This document shows, one piece after another, positions 45,283 through 54,273 of a DNA stretch of 58,463 nucleotides. How positions within the stretch are numbered: the stretch's first letter is position 1; each line of letters starts with the position of its first letter. The stretch spans positions 1-58,463 of the forward strand of contig JAQWKM010000192.1 of assembly GCA_029247845.1 (NCBI GenBank), given 5' to 3'. The notes below the pieces were generated by a model. It saw only the letters and a program-made list of their open reading frames with translations, ran no database searches and had not been told where the DNA came from. The stretch comes from Paracoccaceae bacterium (GTDB lineage Bacteria > Pseudomonadota > Alphaproteobacteria > Rhodobacterales > Rhodobacteraceae). Made by a program: the position numbers and the translations under genes.

Positions 45283-46113
45283 TTAGGCAAGTTTGAAAGA
45301 TTTCAAAACCTGCCGCGTGGCAGCAACGAGTGGCCCGTGCGTGTCTTTCAGGATCGCGACTCGGTCAAAGCGATTGGGATCTGACAAGACCGAGCTTCTA
45401 AGAGCCGCACCAAATGCTAGACGCAATTCGGTGCCGATATTAAACTTGCAGATGCCTGATGTCTGGGCCAGACGTCGACGCTGCTCTATCGGCACGCCTG
45501 ATCCACCATGTATCACCAAAGGCACATCGCAAGCCGCATCTATTGCGCGAATGCGTTCTTCGTCCAATACACCAGATTGGTAAGTCTGCAAGTGTACATT
45601 GCCAACAGAAATTGCCATAGCATTAACATGGCTATCCACAGCAAATTTTGCAGCTTCTGAAGGGTCCGTGCCAGACGAATTTTCACCACCTGAATAGCCA
45701 ACAAAGCCAATCTCGCCCTCGCAAGATATACCCGCTTGATGCGCAAGCTCTGCCACCTGCGCAGTCTCATCTATATTTTGCTGGAGGGGCTTTCTTGATC
45801 CGTCAAACATCACCGAAGTAAACCCGCTATCTAGCGCCTCTTGGCATTCATCAAATGTGTATCCGTGATCGAGATGAGCAACGACAGGGACTGATGCACT
45901 TTCGGCCAAATGGCGGAACATTTTGCCTAAAATAGGCAAAGGCGTATGGGCTCGGCAACTTGGACCCGCCTGCAATATAACTGGCACTTGCTCCAGCTCT
46001 GCCGCCTCAACATAGGCGCGCATGTCTTCCCATCCAAGGGTCACTAGACCAGCCACAGCGTAGCTACCGCTCAAAGCGGGTTCCAAAACGTCCTTTAGCG
46101 TCACAAGTGTCAT
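45283..46113 (-). CDS. iolJ: Class II aldolase of the inositol pathway (IolJ/fructose-bisphosphate aldolase-like)
   Basis: Zinc-dependent class II aldolase of 276 residues. In this position it most likely cleaves 2-deoxy-5-keto-D-gluconate 6-phosphate to dihydroxyacetone phosphate and malonate semialdehyde. Zinc ligands are visible in PVVAHLDHGYTFDECQEALD and in VIHGGSGVP; the acidic residue lies in CEGEIGFVGYSGGENS. It is the last gene of iolD-iolC-iolB-aldolase and overlaps the iolB stop by four bases. The motifs alone would also fit a general fructose- or tagatose-bisphosphate aldolase; the pathway assignment rests on context. Confidence 0.82.
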   Translation of the reverse strand: MTLVTLKDVLEPALSGSYAVAGLVTLGWEDMRAYVEAAELEQVPVILQAGPSCRAHTPLPILGKMFRHLAESASVPVVAHLDHGYTFDECQEALDSGFTSVMFDGSRKPLQQNIDETAQVAELAHQAGISCEGEIGFVGYSGGENSSGTDPSEAAKFAVDSHVNAMAISVGNVHLQTYQSGVLDEERIRAIDAACDVPLVIHGGSGVPIEQRRRLAQTSGICKFNIGTELRLAFGAALRSSVLSDPNRFDRVAILKDTHGPLVAATRQVLKSFKLA

Positions 46114-46952
46114 TTAAACTTAGCAACCATGTCTTTAATGCCGGGAATAGTCTCAATTTGATAGGCATGTGTGGGCTGAAAATACTGCACCAGCGGCCGC
46201 TGCGTTAGACCACCAAGAATGGTGAAGTAGTACATTTCGTACCCGGGCAAAGCTGCACAAGGGTGATAACCATCGTCGATACAAATCGTCGAGCCATCGA
46301 CAATATGGTATGCGTCACCCGGTTCGTTATCAATCCTTTGAAGCATCTGAAGGCCTGATCCGTGGTTGGGTTTGAACCGAAAGTTATACGTTTCATCGTG
46401 GCGAGTTTCGGTCGGAAGCCTATTAGTATCATGCTTATGAGACGGGAAGCCGGACCAACCACCTTGGCCGACAGTAAACAGTTCACTTACCAATAACCTG
46501 CCAACCTTGTCGTGCTGCTTTTGGCCCAGGATATGTTTAATCTTACGATGTGTCTTTGTTTCATCACTGCCATATTGTACGAGGTCTATACCGTCTTTGC
46601 GGATATCAAAGGGATCAAGGACCTTATCATATTTTGCTCCAGCAATTAATATTTCAGTAGCATCAGATAAACAAGTCATAGTAACCTTAGCTCCAGAGGG
46701 GATATATACCCCTTCGGGTTCTCCGTCCCACACGTCTTCTCCGCGATTGCCCAGCGCTGCAAAGTGAACACCTTCAACATCAATATCCAAACTTCCTGTC
46801 GCAGGAACGATACATGTTTCATAACCAGGCACTTGATAATCAAAGGACTGCCCGTTGGTCAGCTTGACAATATTGAAATAATTGAGCGGGACCGTTGGAT
46901 TTTCAACATCCACAATTGGCAAGTTATTATTATCAAATGGTGCAATATGCAT
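46110..46952 (-). CDS. iolB: 5-deoxy-glucuronate isomerase
   Basis: Cupin-fold isomerase of 280 residues converting 5-deoxy-D-glucuronate to 2-deoxy-5-keto-D-gluconate in myo-inositol breakdown. The metal-binding region SHKHDTNRLPTETRHDETYN, and GYHPCAALPGYEMYYFTIL near the C-terminus, are characteristic of IolB. It lies 14 bases after iolC and overlaps the aldolase gene by four bases. Length matches the family. Confidence 0.92.
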   Translation of the reverse strand: MHIAPFDNNNLPIVDVENPTVPLNYFNIVKLTNGQSFDYQVPGYETCIVPATGSLDIDVEGVHFAALGNRGEDVWDGEPEGVYIPSGAKVTMTCLSDATEILIAGAKYDKVLDPFDIRKDGIDLVQYGSDETKTHRKIKHILGQKQHDKVGRLLVSELFTVGQGGWSGFPSHKHDTNRLPTETRHDETYNFRFKPNHGSGLQMLQRIDNEPGDAYHIVDGSTICIDDGYHPCAALPGYEMYYFTILGGLTQRPLVQYFQPTHAYQIETIPGIKDMVAKFK

Positions 46953-46966
46953 ATTGGTTTCCTATC

Positions 46967-47947
46967 TCATAATTCCGTTGGGCCAGCATGGCCACGCAAA
47001 AACTCATCCAGTTCAAGGGTGGTGGGCATCGCCGGGGCACAGCCAACACGTGCCACAACCATAGAGGCACAAGCAGAGCCGCGCAAAACGGCCTCTTTCA
47101 GCGGGCACCCGTCTGCCAGACCAGCAACAAAGCCACCCATAAAACTATCGCCAGCGCCGGTAGGCTTTAGCGCTTTCACAGGATAAATTCCTGTGCGAAT
47201 TTCACTATTAGCTGTGAGAGTGATCGCTCCGAGTTCACCCATTTTATACACAACAATTTTTGCCGTGGTGTTCGCAAGATCTCTGGCCTTTTTCAGACCT
47301 TGACCATAATCCCCCGCCATAAAGCCAAACTCGACATCATTGCCTACAATTATGTCACAATATTCCGCAGCGCGAGAGTAAGTCTTAGACGCAACCGTGG
47401 CACTCGGCCAGCTATATGGACGGTAGTCCACATCAAAAATCAAAGGCAAGCCTGCTGTTTTTGCCAAATCAAATGCCTGAAAGGCAGCACTCCTGGAAGG
47501 CTCAGCTGCAAAAACTGTTCCGGTGGTAATCAAAGCGCTATACCTTGCATACTCTAAGACCTGAACATCATCTAATGTCATTTCAAAATCAGCCGCTCCA
47601 TTGCGATAAATTACAGATTGATGATCTTCGACACGGCTTTCCACGATTGCCAGCGAATTGCGCGCCTCGCCGCCCACAATACGCACATGCTTTCGATCAA
47701 CCTCGTAATGATCAAGCTGGTTCAGGCAGTAACGACCGATTGCATCATCAGAGACACAAGTGACCAGAGATGCGCGCGCGCCATGTTTATTCAGGGCAAC
47801 GCAAATATTGGCGGATGATCCACCAAGGGCAGCAAAAAAGTGGGTCGCTTCTTCCGTCTTAGTCCCGGGGGGATCTGGATAAAAATCCATACCTGCCCGG
47901 CCAATAATCAAAAAATCTTTACCTGAGAGACGATCTAATGATGCCAT
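46967..47947 (-). CDS. iolC: 5-dehydro-2-deoxygluconokinase
   Basis: PfkB-family sugar kinase of 326 residues, which phosphorylates 2-deoxy-5-keto-D-gluconate for the aldolase. It has the N-terminal substrate region IGRAGMDFYPD and GGSSANICVALNKHGARASL, and the C-terminal ATP/anion-hole motif KPTGAGDSFMGGFVAGLADG with the catalytic aspartate. Many IolC proteins carry an extra C-terminal DUF2090 domain; this one is the kinase only. Its ATG shares a base with the iolD stop (TAATG). Confidence 0.92.
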   Translation of the reverse strand: MASLDRLSGKDFLIIGRAGMDFYPDPPGTKTEEATHFFAALGGSSANICVALNKHGARASLVTCVSDDAIGRYCLNQLDHYEVDRKHVRIVGGEARNSLAIVESRVEDHQSVIYRNGAADFEMTLDDVQVLEYARYSALITTGTVFAAEPSRSAAFQAFDLAKTAGLPLIFDVDYRPYSWPSATVASKTYSRAAEYCDIIVGNDVEFGFMAGDYGQGLKKARDLANTTAKIVVYKMGELGAITLTANSEIRTGIYPVKALKPTGAGDSFMGGFVAGLADGCPLKEAVLRGSACASMVVARVGCAPAMPTTLELDEFLRGHAGPTEL

Positions 47948-49815
47948 TAGACACCCTTTCTTTGTCTGCTACGCCCTGCTTCTTGGTCGGCATGAGCGGC
48001 ATTTATATTTTCGCTGTCACTCACCTCAGGCGTCCCGACTTCCCACCAAGTATGGCCCTCATCCGTCCATCCGTCATATGGATCAACTTGCATACAAATA
48101 ACACTGGTCTTGTCACTCTGTTTCGCGCGCTTGAAGGCCTCAGCAAATTCCAAAGGGTTTTGTACTGTTTCCGCATTAGCCCCCATCGATGCCGCATGGC
48201 TCTGAAAATCAACTGCAAAAGGATCATGAACCGTTGGACAATCTGCTATCAAATTGTTAAAGCTTTCGTTTCCAGTGTTATTTTGCAATTTATTGATCAC
48301 GGCAAAGCCCCCGTTATCAAGCACAACAATGATAAGTTTTTTACGGCTTAGGACGGAGGAGTAAATATCTGAGTTCAAAAGCAAATACGAGCCATCTCCA
48401 ACCAATACAATCGTATCACTGTCTGGTTCGCGCTCGGACTGTGCGATACGCGCGCCCCAACCGCCTGCTATTTCATACCCCATACAGGAAAATCCGAATT
48501 CCACATCAACTGTGCCGATTCCCAATGTTCGCCAATTTGCAGTGACTTCTGCGGGCAAACCACCAGCGGCCGTAACAATACGATCCCGCGGATCGCAGAG
48601 TTCGTTCACAACGCCAATGACCTGAGCATAAGAATTGGGGCCATTGTCCAACGAAACATTAAAAGCTACATAATCATCCCAAATTTGTCGCTCTTTTTTG
48701 GCTTTTTTGGTCCAGTCTGGCGTAGTATGGAAACCATCCAGCGCTTCGTGAAGGCTGTTAATTGCAACCTTTGCGTCGGCTACCATTGGCAGCGACAAAT
48801 GCTTGTGCGCATCAAAGCGCGCCGCATTGATCGACACAAACTTTGCGTCCTGCGCGAATGCCGTCCACGAACCTGTGGTGAAATCCTGTAGGCGCGTACC
48901 AATTGCCAAAATGACATCAGCCTTTTCAGCGATATTATTTGCGCTGCTTGATCCAGTGACGCCTATTGGCCCAATGTTAAGCGGATGCGTGGCCAGCATA
49001 TTAGCTCTTCCAGCAATAGTTTCCACTACTGGAATTCCGTAAGTCTCTGCAAATTCTCTAAGCTCTTGGACCGCACCGCTATATTGGACACCCCCACCAG
49101 CAATAATCATGGGACGCTTGGCCGTTTTCAAAACCTCTACGGCGGCTTTGATGTCTTCGCTATCGGGCGCACTACGCCGAATGCGATGCACTTTTTTCTC
49201 AAAAAGCTGTTCTGGATAGTCATAGCTCCAACCCTGTACATCCTGTGGAAGCCCAATAAAGGCCGGGCCACAATCTGCAGGGTCGAGCATTGTCGAGATT
49301 GCTTGTGGCAAAGATTGAATAACTTGCGCAGGATGGGTAATTCGATCCCAAAACCGAGTGACCGTTTTAAACGCATCATTGAGACCCAAACTGGGGTTAT
49401 TAAAATGTTCAACCTGTTGCAAAACAGGATCAGGTAAGCGCGTGATATAAGTATCTCCGCACAAGAGCAAAAGCGGCAAGCGATTGGCATGTGCCAAAGC
49501 TGCAGAGGTCAGTAAATTTGATGTTCCGGGCCCAGCACTAGCCGTACAGAACATAAAACGCCGGCGCAACCATTGTTTAGCATACGCAGCAGCCGCAAAG
49601 CCCATGCTCTGTTCATTCTGTCCACGATACAGCGGCAACTCGTCTTTCAAATTATAAAGAGCTTCTCCAAGGCACGTCACATTTCCATGACCAAAAATCC
49701 CAAATCCACCGCCACAGAGCCGCAATTCCTGTCCATCAATTTCGATAAATTGATTTCCTAGATATTTCATAGTGGCCTGGGCGGTTGTAAGACGGACTGA
49801 TCTTTCGCTCTGCAT
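47947..49815 (-). CDS. iolD: 3D-(3,5/4)-trihydroxycyclohexane-1,2-dione hydrolase
   Basis: Thiamine diphosphate-dependent enzyme of 622 residues that opens the inositol-derived ring, giving 5-deoxy-glucuronate. Structure follows the acetolactate synthase family: an N-terminal Pyr domain with the glutamate region around YRGQNEQSMGFAAAAYA, a central domain, and a C-terminal PP domain with GDGSYLLLNSDIYSSVL and VLDNGGFAVIN, the ThDP/Mg motif. The ATG at 49815 (MQSERSVRLTTAQATMKYLG) with AGGA upstream is chosen; the frame is open to 50037, but that stretch covers the operator and divergent iolE start. First gene of the minus-strand iol operon. Confidence 0.95.
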   Translation of the reverse strand: MQSERSVRLTTAQATMKYLGNQFIEIDGQELRLCGGGFGIFGHGNVTCLGEALYNLKDELPLYRGQNEQSMGFAAAAYAKQWLRRRFMFCTASAGPGTSNLLTSAALAHANRLPLLLLCGDTYITRLPDPVLQQVEHFNNPSLGLNDAFKTVTRFWDRITHPAQVIQSLPQAISTMLDPADCGPAFIGLPQDVQGWSYDYPEQLFEKKVHRIRRSAPDSEDIKAAVEVLKTAKRPMIIAGGGVQYSGAVQELREFAETYGIPVVETIAGRANMLATHPLNIGPIGVTGSSSANNIAEKADVILAIGTRLQDFTTGSWTAFAQDAKFVSINAARFDAHKHLSLPMVADAKVAINSLHEALDGFHTTPDWTKKAKKERQIWDDYVAFNVSLDNGPNSYAQVIGVVNELCDPRDRIVTAAGGLPAEVTANWRTLGIGTVDVEFGFSCMGYEIAGGWGARIAQSEREPDSDTIVLVGDGSYLLLNSDIYSSVLSRKKLIIVVLDNGGFAVINKLQNNTGNESFNNLIADCPTVHDPFAVDFQSHAASMGANAETVQNPLEFAEAFKRAKQSDKTSVICMQVDPYDGWTDEGHTWWEVGTPEVSDSENINAAHADQEAGRSRQRKGV

Positions 49816-49882
49816 TGGGACATCCTTTTCTGGAGGGTCAGCTTTTGAAGCTTGCGCTCTTACGATTCTAAAGATACTACTT

Positions 49883-49898
49883 TTGCAACCGGTTGCAA
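49883..49898. promoter_or_regulatory. Palindromic LacI-family operator in the iolD/iolE divergent spacer
   Basis: TTGCAACCGGTTGCAA is a perfect 16-base palindrome with the central CG typical of LacI/GalR-family operators. It sits 68 bases before the iolD start and 128 before the iolE start, and the same core recurs at 53163-53180. It is most likely bound by the LacI-type protein encoded at 52091-53092 to repress both divergent iol units. Sequence is direct; the regulator pairing is inference. Confidence 0.85.
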
Positions 49899-50025
49899 CT
49901 GAATTTGAAACACCTGTAAGGACGGCCCATGCGCTTATCTGTTTGCGCTCTTTTAAACCAGGATTGCGATTTACATTCCATAATTCTGTTTGCTGGTATC
50001 TTCGCTTAGAAAGGGAGTTTTCTTC

Positions 50026-50925
50026 ATGACTATTCAAATTGGTAATGCCCCTTGTTCTTGGGGTGTTGAGTTTGCTCGGGACGAGCGAAATCCAACTTGG
50101 CAGACCGTATTGTCAGAATGCGCGAAAGCAGGCTATCGCGGCATCGAGCTTGGTCCAATCGGATTTATGCCAGAAGACCCCCAAATCCTAGGCCCAGCTC
50201 TAGAAGAACATGATCTGACCTTAGTCGGTGGCGTTGTTTTTCGACCATTTCATATTCCAAATAAATGGGATGAAGTCCAGGATGCTATTCAACGCACTTG
50301 CGAGGATTTAACGGCACACGGTGCAAAACATCTAGTTCTTATCGATTCTATTTCCCCCCGCCGCGCTCCAACAGCAGGACGCGCCTCAGAGGCGGAACAC
50401 ATGGATGCCTCCGAATGGGCAGATTTTCGGGATCGTCTAAAGACTGCGGCACAGATTGGCACCGAAGAGTATGGTCTGACGGTTGGTATGCATGCGCATG
50501 CAGCAGGCTTTATTGATTTCGAGCCTGAGCTAGAACGCCTGCTAGAGGAGATTGACTCAAACATTTTGAAGATCTGCTTTGATACTGGGCATCATTCTTA
50601 TGCTGGCTATGATCCTGTTAACTTCATGAAACGACATATCAACCGCATTTCATATATGCACTTTAAAGACATTAATCCTGCTGTGAAAGCCGATGTTATC
50701 AAAAAACGTACTGGGTTTTATGACGCTTGCGGTGAAGGTATCTTTTGTAATCTGGGTCAAGGCGATGTTGACTTTGCGGTTGTAAGACAAATTTTGTTGG
50801 ATGCTGATTTTGAAGGCTGGTGCACGGTTGAGCAGGATTGCGATCCGACAATGAACATAAGCCCACTTGATGACGCAAAAGAGAATAGATCCTATCTGCA
50901 ATCAATTGGGTTTTCCGAGGAGTAA
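50026..50925 (+). CDS. iolE: Inosose dehydratase (IolE)
   Basis: TIM-barrel enzyme of 299 residues of the xylose isomerase-like family that dehydrates 2-keto-myo-inositol. The family start IQIGNAPCSWGVEFARDERN is unmistakable, with GYRGIELGPIGFMPEDP, then CFDTGHHSYAGYDPVNFMKR and ISYMHFKDINP for metal binding, and WCTVEQDCDP near the end. The ATG at 50026 follows AAGGGAG. It starts the plus-strand iol unit, divergent from iolD across the operator, and is followed after five bases by the dehydrogenase gene. Confidence 0.95.
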   Translation: MTIQIGNAPCSWGVEFARDERNPTWQTVLSECAKAGYRGIELGPIGFMPEDPQILGPALEEHDLTLVGGVVFRPFHIPNKWDEVQDAIQRTCEDLTAHGAKHLVLIDSISPRRAPTAGRASEAEHMDASEWADFRDRLKTAAQIGTEEYGLTVGMHAHAAGFIDFEPELERLLEEIDSNILKICFDTGHHSYAGYDPVNFMKRHINRISYMHFKDINPAVKADVIKKRTGFYDACGEGIFCNLGQGDVDFAVVRQILLDADFEGWCTVEQDCDPTMNISPLDDAKENRSYLQSIGFSEE

Positions 50926-50930
50926 AGACG

Positions 50931-52088
50931 ATGGCAAAGTTAAAATGGGGCCTAATCGGAGGTGGTGAAGGCAGTCAAATAGGTCCAGCACATAGATTGG
51001 GTTCAGGGCTCGACGCTTTGTTTGAATTTACGGCTGGGGCTTTGGATCATCGACCAGAGGAAGGGCGCGACTACGCTCAGAGACTGGGTCTACAAAAAGA
51101 TCGTGCTTACGGTGACTGGAAAGAAATGCTGGATGGTGAAAAGAGCCACAAAGACCGCGTTGATCTGGTCACAGTCGCCACGCCAAACTCAACCCATTTT
51201 GAAATTACAAAATCCTTTTTAGAAGCTGGATTTCACGTTCTATGCGAAAAGCCCATGACAATGACCGTACAAGAAGCTGAAGACATCGTACGCATAAGCG
51301 AAAAGAGCGGGCAAATTTGTGCGGTAAATTATGGCTATTCTGGCTATTCATTAGTGCGCCACATGAGGGCAATGGTTGCTCGCGGAGAACTGGGGGATAT
51401 TCGTTTGGTGAAAGCAGAATTTGCCCATGGCCATCATGCAGATGCGACTGACGCAGATAATCCTCGCGTGCGATGGCGCTATGATCCTGCGCAAATTGGC
51501 GTTTCTGCCCAATTCGCAGACTGTGGAATTCACGCAATGCATATGGCATCTTTTGTGACTGGGCAAGAAGTGACCACCCTGTCAGCAGATACAGTTTCTT
51601 GTATTCCTGGACGCACCCTTGAAGACGATGCAATGGTAAACTTTCGCATGGATAAGGGAACCGTTGGACGGCTCTGGACGTCTTCAATCGCACTTGGACG
51701 CCAACATGGACTAACCCTTCAGGTCTTTGGAGAAAAAGGTGGCCTAAGCTGGGCACAAGAACAGCCCAACCAGCTCTACTGGATGCCACTCAACGGTCGG
51801 CTTGAAACAATCGAGCGCGGCGAGGCAAGTCTATCTCCAGAAGCAGATCGTAGCACGCGGGTCACAATAGGACACGCCGAAGGAATGCCTCTGGCATTTG
51901 CCAACATCTACAGAGATCTTGCCGAAGCTATTTTTGCACAAAAAGAGGGCTGCCCCATGGATCCGGCTGCAAATATCTTTCCGACAGCAAAAGATGGCCT
52001 TCGCTCAATGGCAGCGGTTTATGCTGTTGCTGACTCGGGCGCAAAAAATGGCGTTTGGGTAGATGCCCGACCACCGATGTTCCAATAA
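50931..52088 (+). CDS. Gfo/Idh/MocA-family dehydrogenase, probable inositol dehydrogenase
   Basis: NAD(P)-dependent sugar or polyol dehydrogenase of 385 residues. The Rossmann start is WGLIGGGEGSQIGPAHRLG, the catalytic lysine is in HVLCEKPMTMT, and DCGIHAMHMASFVTG holds the conserved His of the active site. By position it should perform the first oxidation, myo-inositol (or another isomer) to inosose. It is some 50 residues longer than the classic IolG (about 330-340), so it belongs to a different subgroup and may act on scyllo- or chiro-inositol or a derivative. It is co-transcribed with iolE and ends two bases from the convergent lacI-type gene. Confidence 0.87.
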   Translation: MAKLKWGLIGGGEGSQIGPAHRLGSGLDALFEFTAGALDHRPEEGRDYAQRLGLQKDRAYGDWKEMLDGEKSHKDRVDLVTVATPNSTHFEITKSFLEAGFHVLCEKPMTMTVQEAEDIVRISEKSGQICAVNYGYSGYSLVRHMRAMVARGELGDIRLVKAEFAHGHHADATDADNPRVRWRYDPAQIGVSAQFADCGIHAMHMASFVTGQEVTTLSADTVSCIPGRTLEDDAMVNFRMDKGTVGRLWTSSIALGRQHGLTLQVFGEKGGLSWAQEQPNQLYWMPLNGRLETIERGEASLSPEADRSTRVTIGHAEGMPLAFANIYRDLAEAIFAQKEGCPMDPAANIFPTAKDGLRSMAAVYAVADSGAKNGVWVDARPPMFQ

Positions 52089-52090
52089 TA

Positions 52091-53092
52091 TTAAAGACGG
52101 GGCCGTAATGTGCCCCGTTCTACAAAAGTGCAAGGGAACAGGCTAGCTTCTGGCGCCTGATTGGGGTCGGCGAGCATGCCCACTATAAGATTTATTGAGG
52201 ACTGGATAATTTCTGCAAACGGTTGGTGTATTGTGGTCAGGTTTATATTATGCCACCCAGCCATTTCCATATCATTTACACCGATCACCCCCACGTCCTC
52301 AGGAACCGCAAGACCTTTGTCAGCAATTGCAGTCAGAGCACCGACCGACAAAACGTCATCACCACAAAAATAGGCTTCCGCATGGCGACCATATTGTAAA
52401 ATACGCGCCATTTCCGTTCGCCCTGCTTTATACGAGTAAGCTTGAGCGAAGGAGTGCGACCACTCTACATCAGAATGTAACTGCAATTCTTTTTCAAAGC
52501 CTTTCAGGCGGTATTGAGTGGATGTGGCGTCTTTGGGACCTCCCATAAAAGCGACCTTCTTATACCCTCGCGCAACCAACTCGCAAGCTGCAAGTCTCCC
52601 ACATGCGAAGTCGTCGATGCCGAGCACATGAACCTCTGGCATGGCTTCATAACGTCCAAAACTATTGACCACTGGCAATCCTGCATCGCGGAACGCTTTG
52701 GAAAATTCGGGAGGCAACGTGGACGAAGCTACAATGACCGCGTCCACAGAATACTGCCTTAGCATCCGCACAGAGGCCGTAGCCTCTCTTTCGTTGGTCA
52801 GGTTGACCAACAAGGGCCTTAGACCGCGATCCTGAAGACCTCGCGTAAATTGATCAAAAACTTCCAAAAAAATTGGGTTATGAAAGTTGTTTGAGACAAG
52901 GCCGATAAGCTTGGTCGACCGCGTGGTCAAACTACGCGCAAGGAAGTTTGGACTATAGCCCAGATCATTCGCTGCATTTTCGACTTTGGTGCGCATAACC
53001 GCAGATACAGAAGCACCTGGAGTGAAGGTACGAGATACAGCAGAGCGCGATACGCCTGCTCTCTTTGCAACATCATCTAAGGTAACGGCCAT
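52091..53092 (-). CDS. LacI-family transcriptional regulator of the inositol genes
   Basis: Repressor of 333 residues: an N-terminal helix-turn-helix and hinge (VTLDDVAKRAGVSRSAVSRT, then NDLGYSPNFLARSLTTRSTK) followed by a periplasmic-binding-protein-like effector domain. Most inositol regulators in rhizobia are RpiR-type and in Bacillus DeoR-type, so a LacI-type regulator here is noteworthy. It is encoded between the iolE-dehydrogenase unit and the importer, and identical palindromic cores lie before iolD/iolE and before the binding-protein gene, which is divergent from it. The effector is presumably inositol or an early intermediate. Confidence 0.9.
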   Translation of the reverse strand: MAVTLDDVAKRAGVSRSAVSRTFTPGASVSAVMRTKVENAANDLGYSPNFLARSLTTRSTKLIGLVSNNFHNPIFLEVFDQFTRGLQDRGLRPLLVNLTNEREATASVRMLRQYSVDAVIVASSTLPPEFSKAFRDAGLPVVNSFGRYEAMPEVHVLGIDDFACGRLAACELVARGYKKVAFMGGPKDATSTQYRLKGFEKELQLHSDVEWSHSFAQAYSYKAGRTEMARILQYGRHAEAYFCGDDVLSVGALTAIADKGLAVPEDVGVIGVNDMEMAGWHNINLTTIHQPFAEIIQSSINLIVGMLADPNQAPEASLFPCTFVERGTLRPRL

Positions 53093-53162
53093 GATTACAG
53101 ATCTTTCTGGAATTTGATTTCAAGCGCTTAAACATGAGAGAGTATGGCCAAAAGAAATTGTC

Positions 53163-53180
53163 TTTGCAACCGGTTGCAAA
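53163..53180. promoter_or_regulatory. Palindromic LacI-family operator between the regulator and importer genes
   Basis: TTTGCAACCGGTTGCAAA is a perfect 18-base palindrome sharing the 16-base core found at 49883-49898. It lies 71 bases before the regulator start and 122 before the binding-protein start, so it should control the importer and give autoregulation of the repressor. Confidence 0.85.
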
Positions 53181-53302
53181 TTTAGCGAATTTATGGTTCC
53201 TTGATTCGTGGAACTTTTTGTAAGTTCTAAATGGACGAACCACCAACAACTGGTGCTAAAGCCATAATGCTGTCAAAGATGGCTAAAAATGGGAGATTAT
53301 TT

Positions 53303-54220
53303 ATGAAAGTTACGAATAAATTAGTGATGGCGCTATCAGCAATGGCGCTAATGGCCGGCGCGGCTTCGGCAGAACGCTATGTAATGGTCACACACGGCGA
53401 AGGGAAAGACCCCTTCTGGCCAGTCGTTCAAAAAGGTGGTGAGGATGCAGCGCGTCACATCGGCGCTGATTTTGAATATGTATATACACCATCAGCTGAC
53501 ATGGGCGACATGGCGAAATCAATCGCTGCTGCTGCTGCAACTCAGCCAGATGGATTGGTTGTATCTTTGCCAGATCCTGAAGCTTTGGGTCAGGCGATCA
53601 AAGATGCGGTTGCGTCTGGTGTTCCAGTGATAACTATGAACTCTGGTCTAGAATCTTCAGCTTCTGTTGGTGCTTTGATGCACGTTGGACAGCCTGAGTA
53701 TTTAGCTGGTCAGTCAGCTGGTGCACTCGCAAAAGCCGAAGGCGCAACAAGCGCGCTTTGCATGATGCACGAGCAGTACAACACTGCTTTGAATGATCGT
53801 TGTAACGGATATGGCGAAAACGTATCTATTGCATCAACAGTTGATACAACTAGCGATCCTGCAACAATCACAACTCGCGCTGCAGCGGCTCTTCAAGCCA
53901 ACCCAGGCGTCGATGCTGTATTGTCAGTTGGACCGCACACATGCGTAGGCGTACAACAGGCGATTGACGAGCTTGGAATGACACTACACCATTCTTGCTT
54001 CGATCTCAGCCCACCAGTTATGGATGCGATCAACGCAGGCAAAGTTGCGTTCACAATCGATCAGCAGCAGCGCTTGCAAGGCTACATGCCAATTATCGTT
54101 CTGCACCTTTACAATAACGGTGCTGGCCTTCTTCCGGGTGCAAACATCCCATCAGGACCAGGCTTTGTTGACAAATCAAATGCTTCTTCTGTTGCTGCCC
54201 TTGCAGGCGTAGACAGATAA
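53303..54220 (+). CDS. Periplasmic sugar-binding protein of the inositol-linked ABC importer
   Basis: Periplasmic binding protein of 305 residues of the ribose-binding (Peripla_BP_4) type. The signal peptide MKVTNKLVMALSAMALMAGA, ending at ASA, is clear and leads into ERYVMVTHGEGKDPFWPVVQ. Other typical stretches are GLVVSLPDPEALGQAIKDAV and TIDQQQRLQGYMPIIVLHL. GGGAG lies before the ATG at 53303; the frame is open to 53231, but those residues are not signal-like. The operator upstream links it to the iol regulon, so the ligand is probably myo-inositol or an isomer. Codon use looks tuned for high expression, and two terminator-like hairpins follow. Confidence 0.9.
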   Translation: MKVTNKLVMALSAMALMAGAASAERYVMVTHGEGKDPFWPVVQKGGEDAARHIGADFEYVYTPSADMGDMAKSIAAAAATQPDGLVVSLPDPEALGQAIKDAVASGVPVITMNSGLESSASVGALMHVGQPEYLAGQSAGALAKAEGATSALCMMHEQYNTALNDRCNGYGENVSIASTVDTTSDPATITTRAAAALQANPGVDAVLSVGPHTCVGVQQAIDELGMTLHHSCFDLSPPVMDAINAGKVAFTIDQQQRLQGYMPIIVLHLYNNGAGLLPGANIPSGPGFVDKSNASSVAALAGVDR

Positions 54221-54234
54221 GATAAAAAAATTTA

Positions 54235-54264
54235 GTGGATGGCTTTGTGCCATCTACTTTTTTT
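54235..54264 (+). terminator. Rho-independent terminator/attenuator after the binding-protein gene
   Basis: GTGGATGGC (54235-54243) pairs with GCCATCTAC (54249-54257) as a 9-bp stem with one G-U pair and a 5-base loop, followed by seven T. It should end most transcripts after the binding-protein gene and so give that protein in excess of the membrane subunits. Confidence 0.8.
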
Positions 54265-54273
54265 GAAAGCCAT

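Noticed and set aside
52097-52118. Hairpin ACGGGGC/GCCCCGT at the iol dehydrogenase/lacI junction as terminator
   Set aside because: The stem is perfect, but it lies within the lacI 3' coding end and has no T-run on either strand, so I do not call it a terminator.
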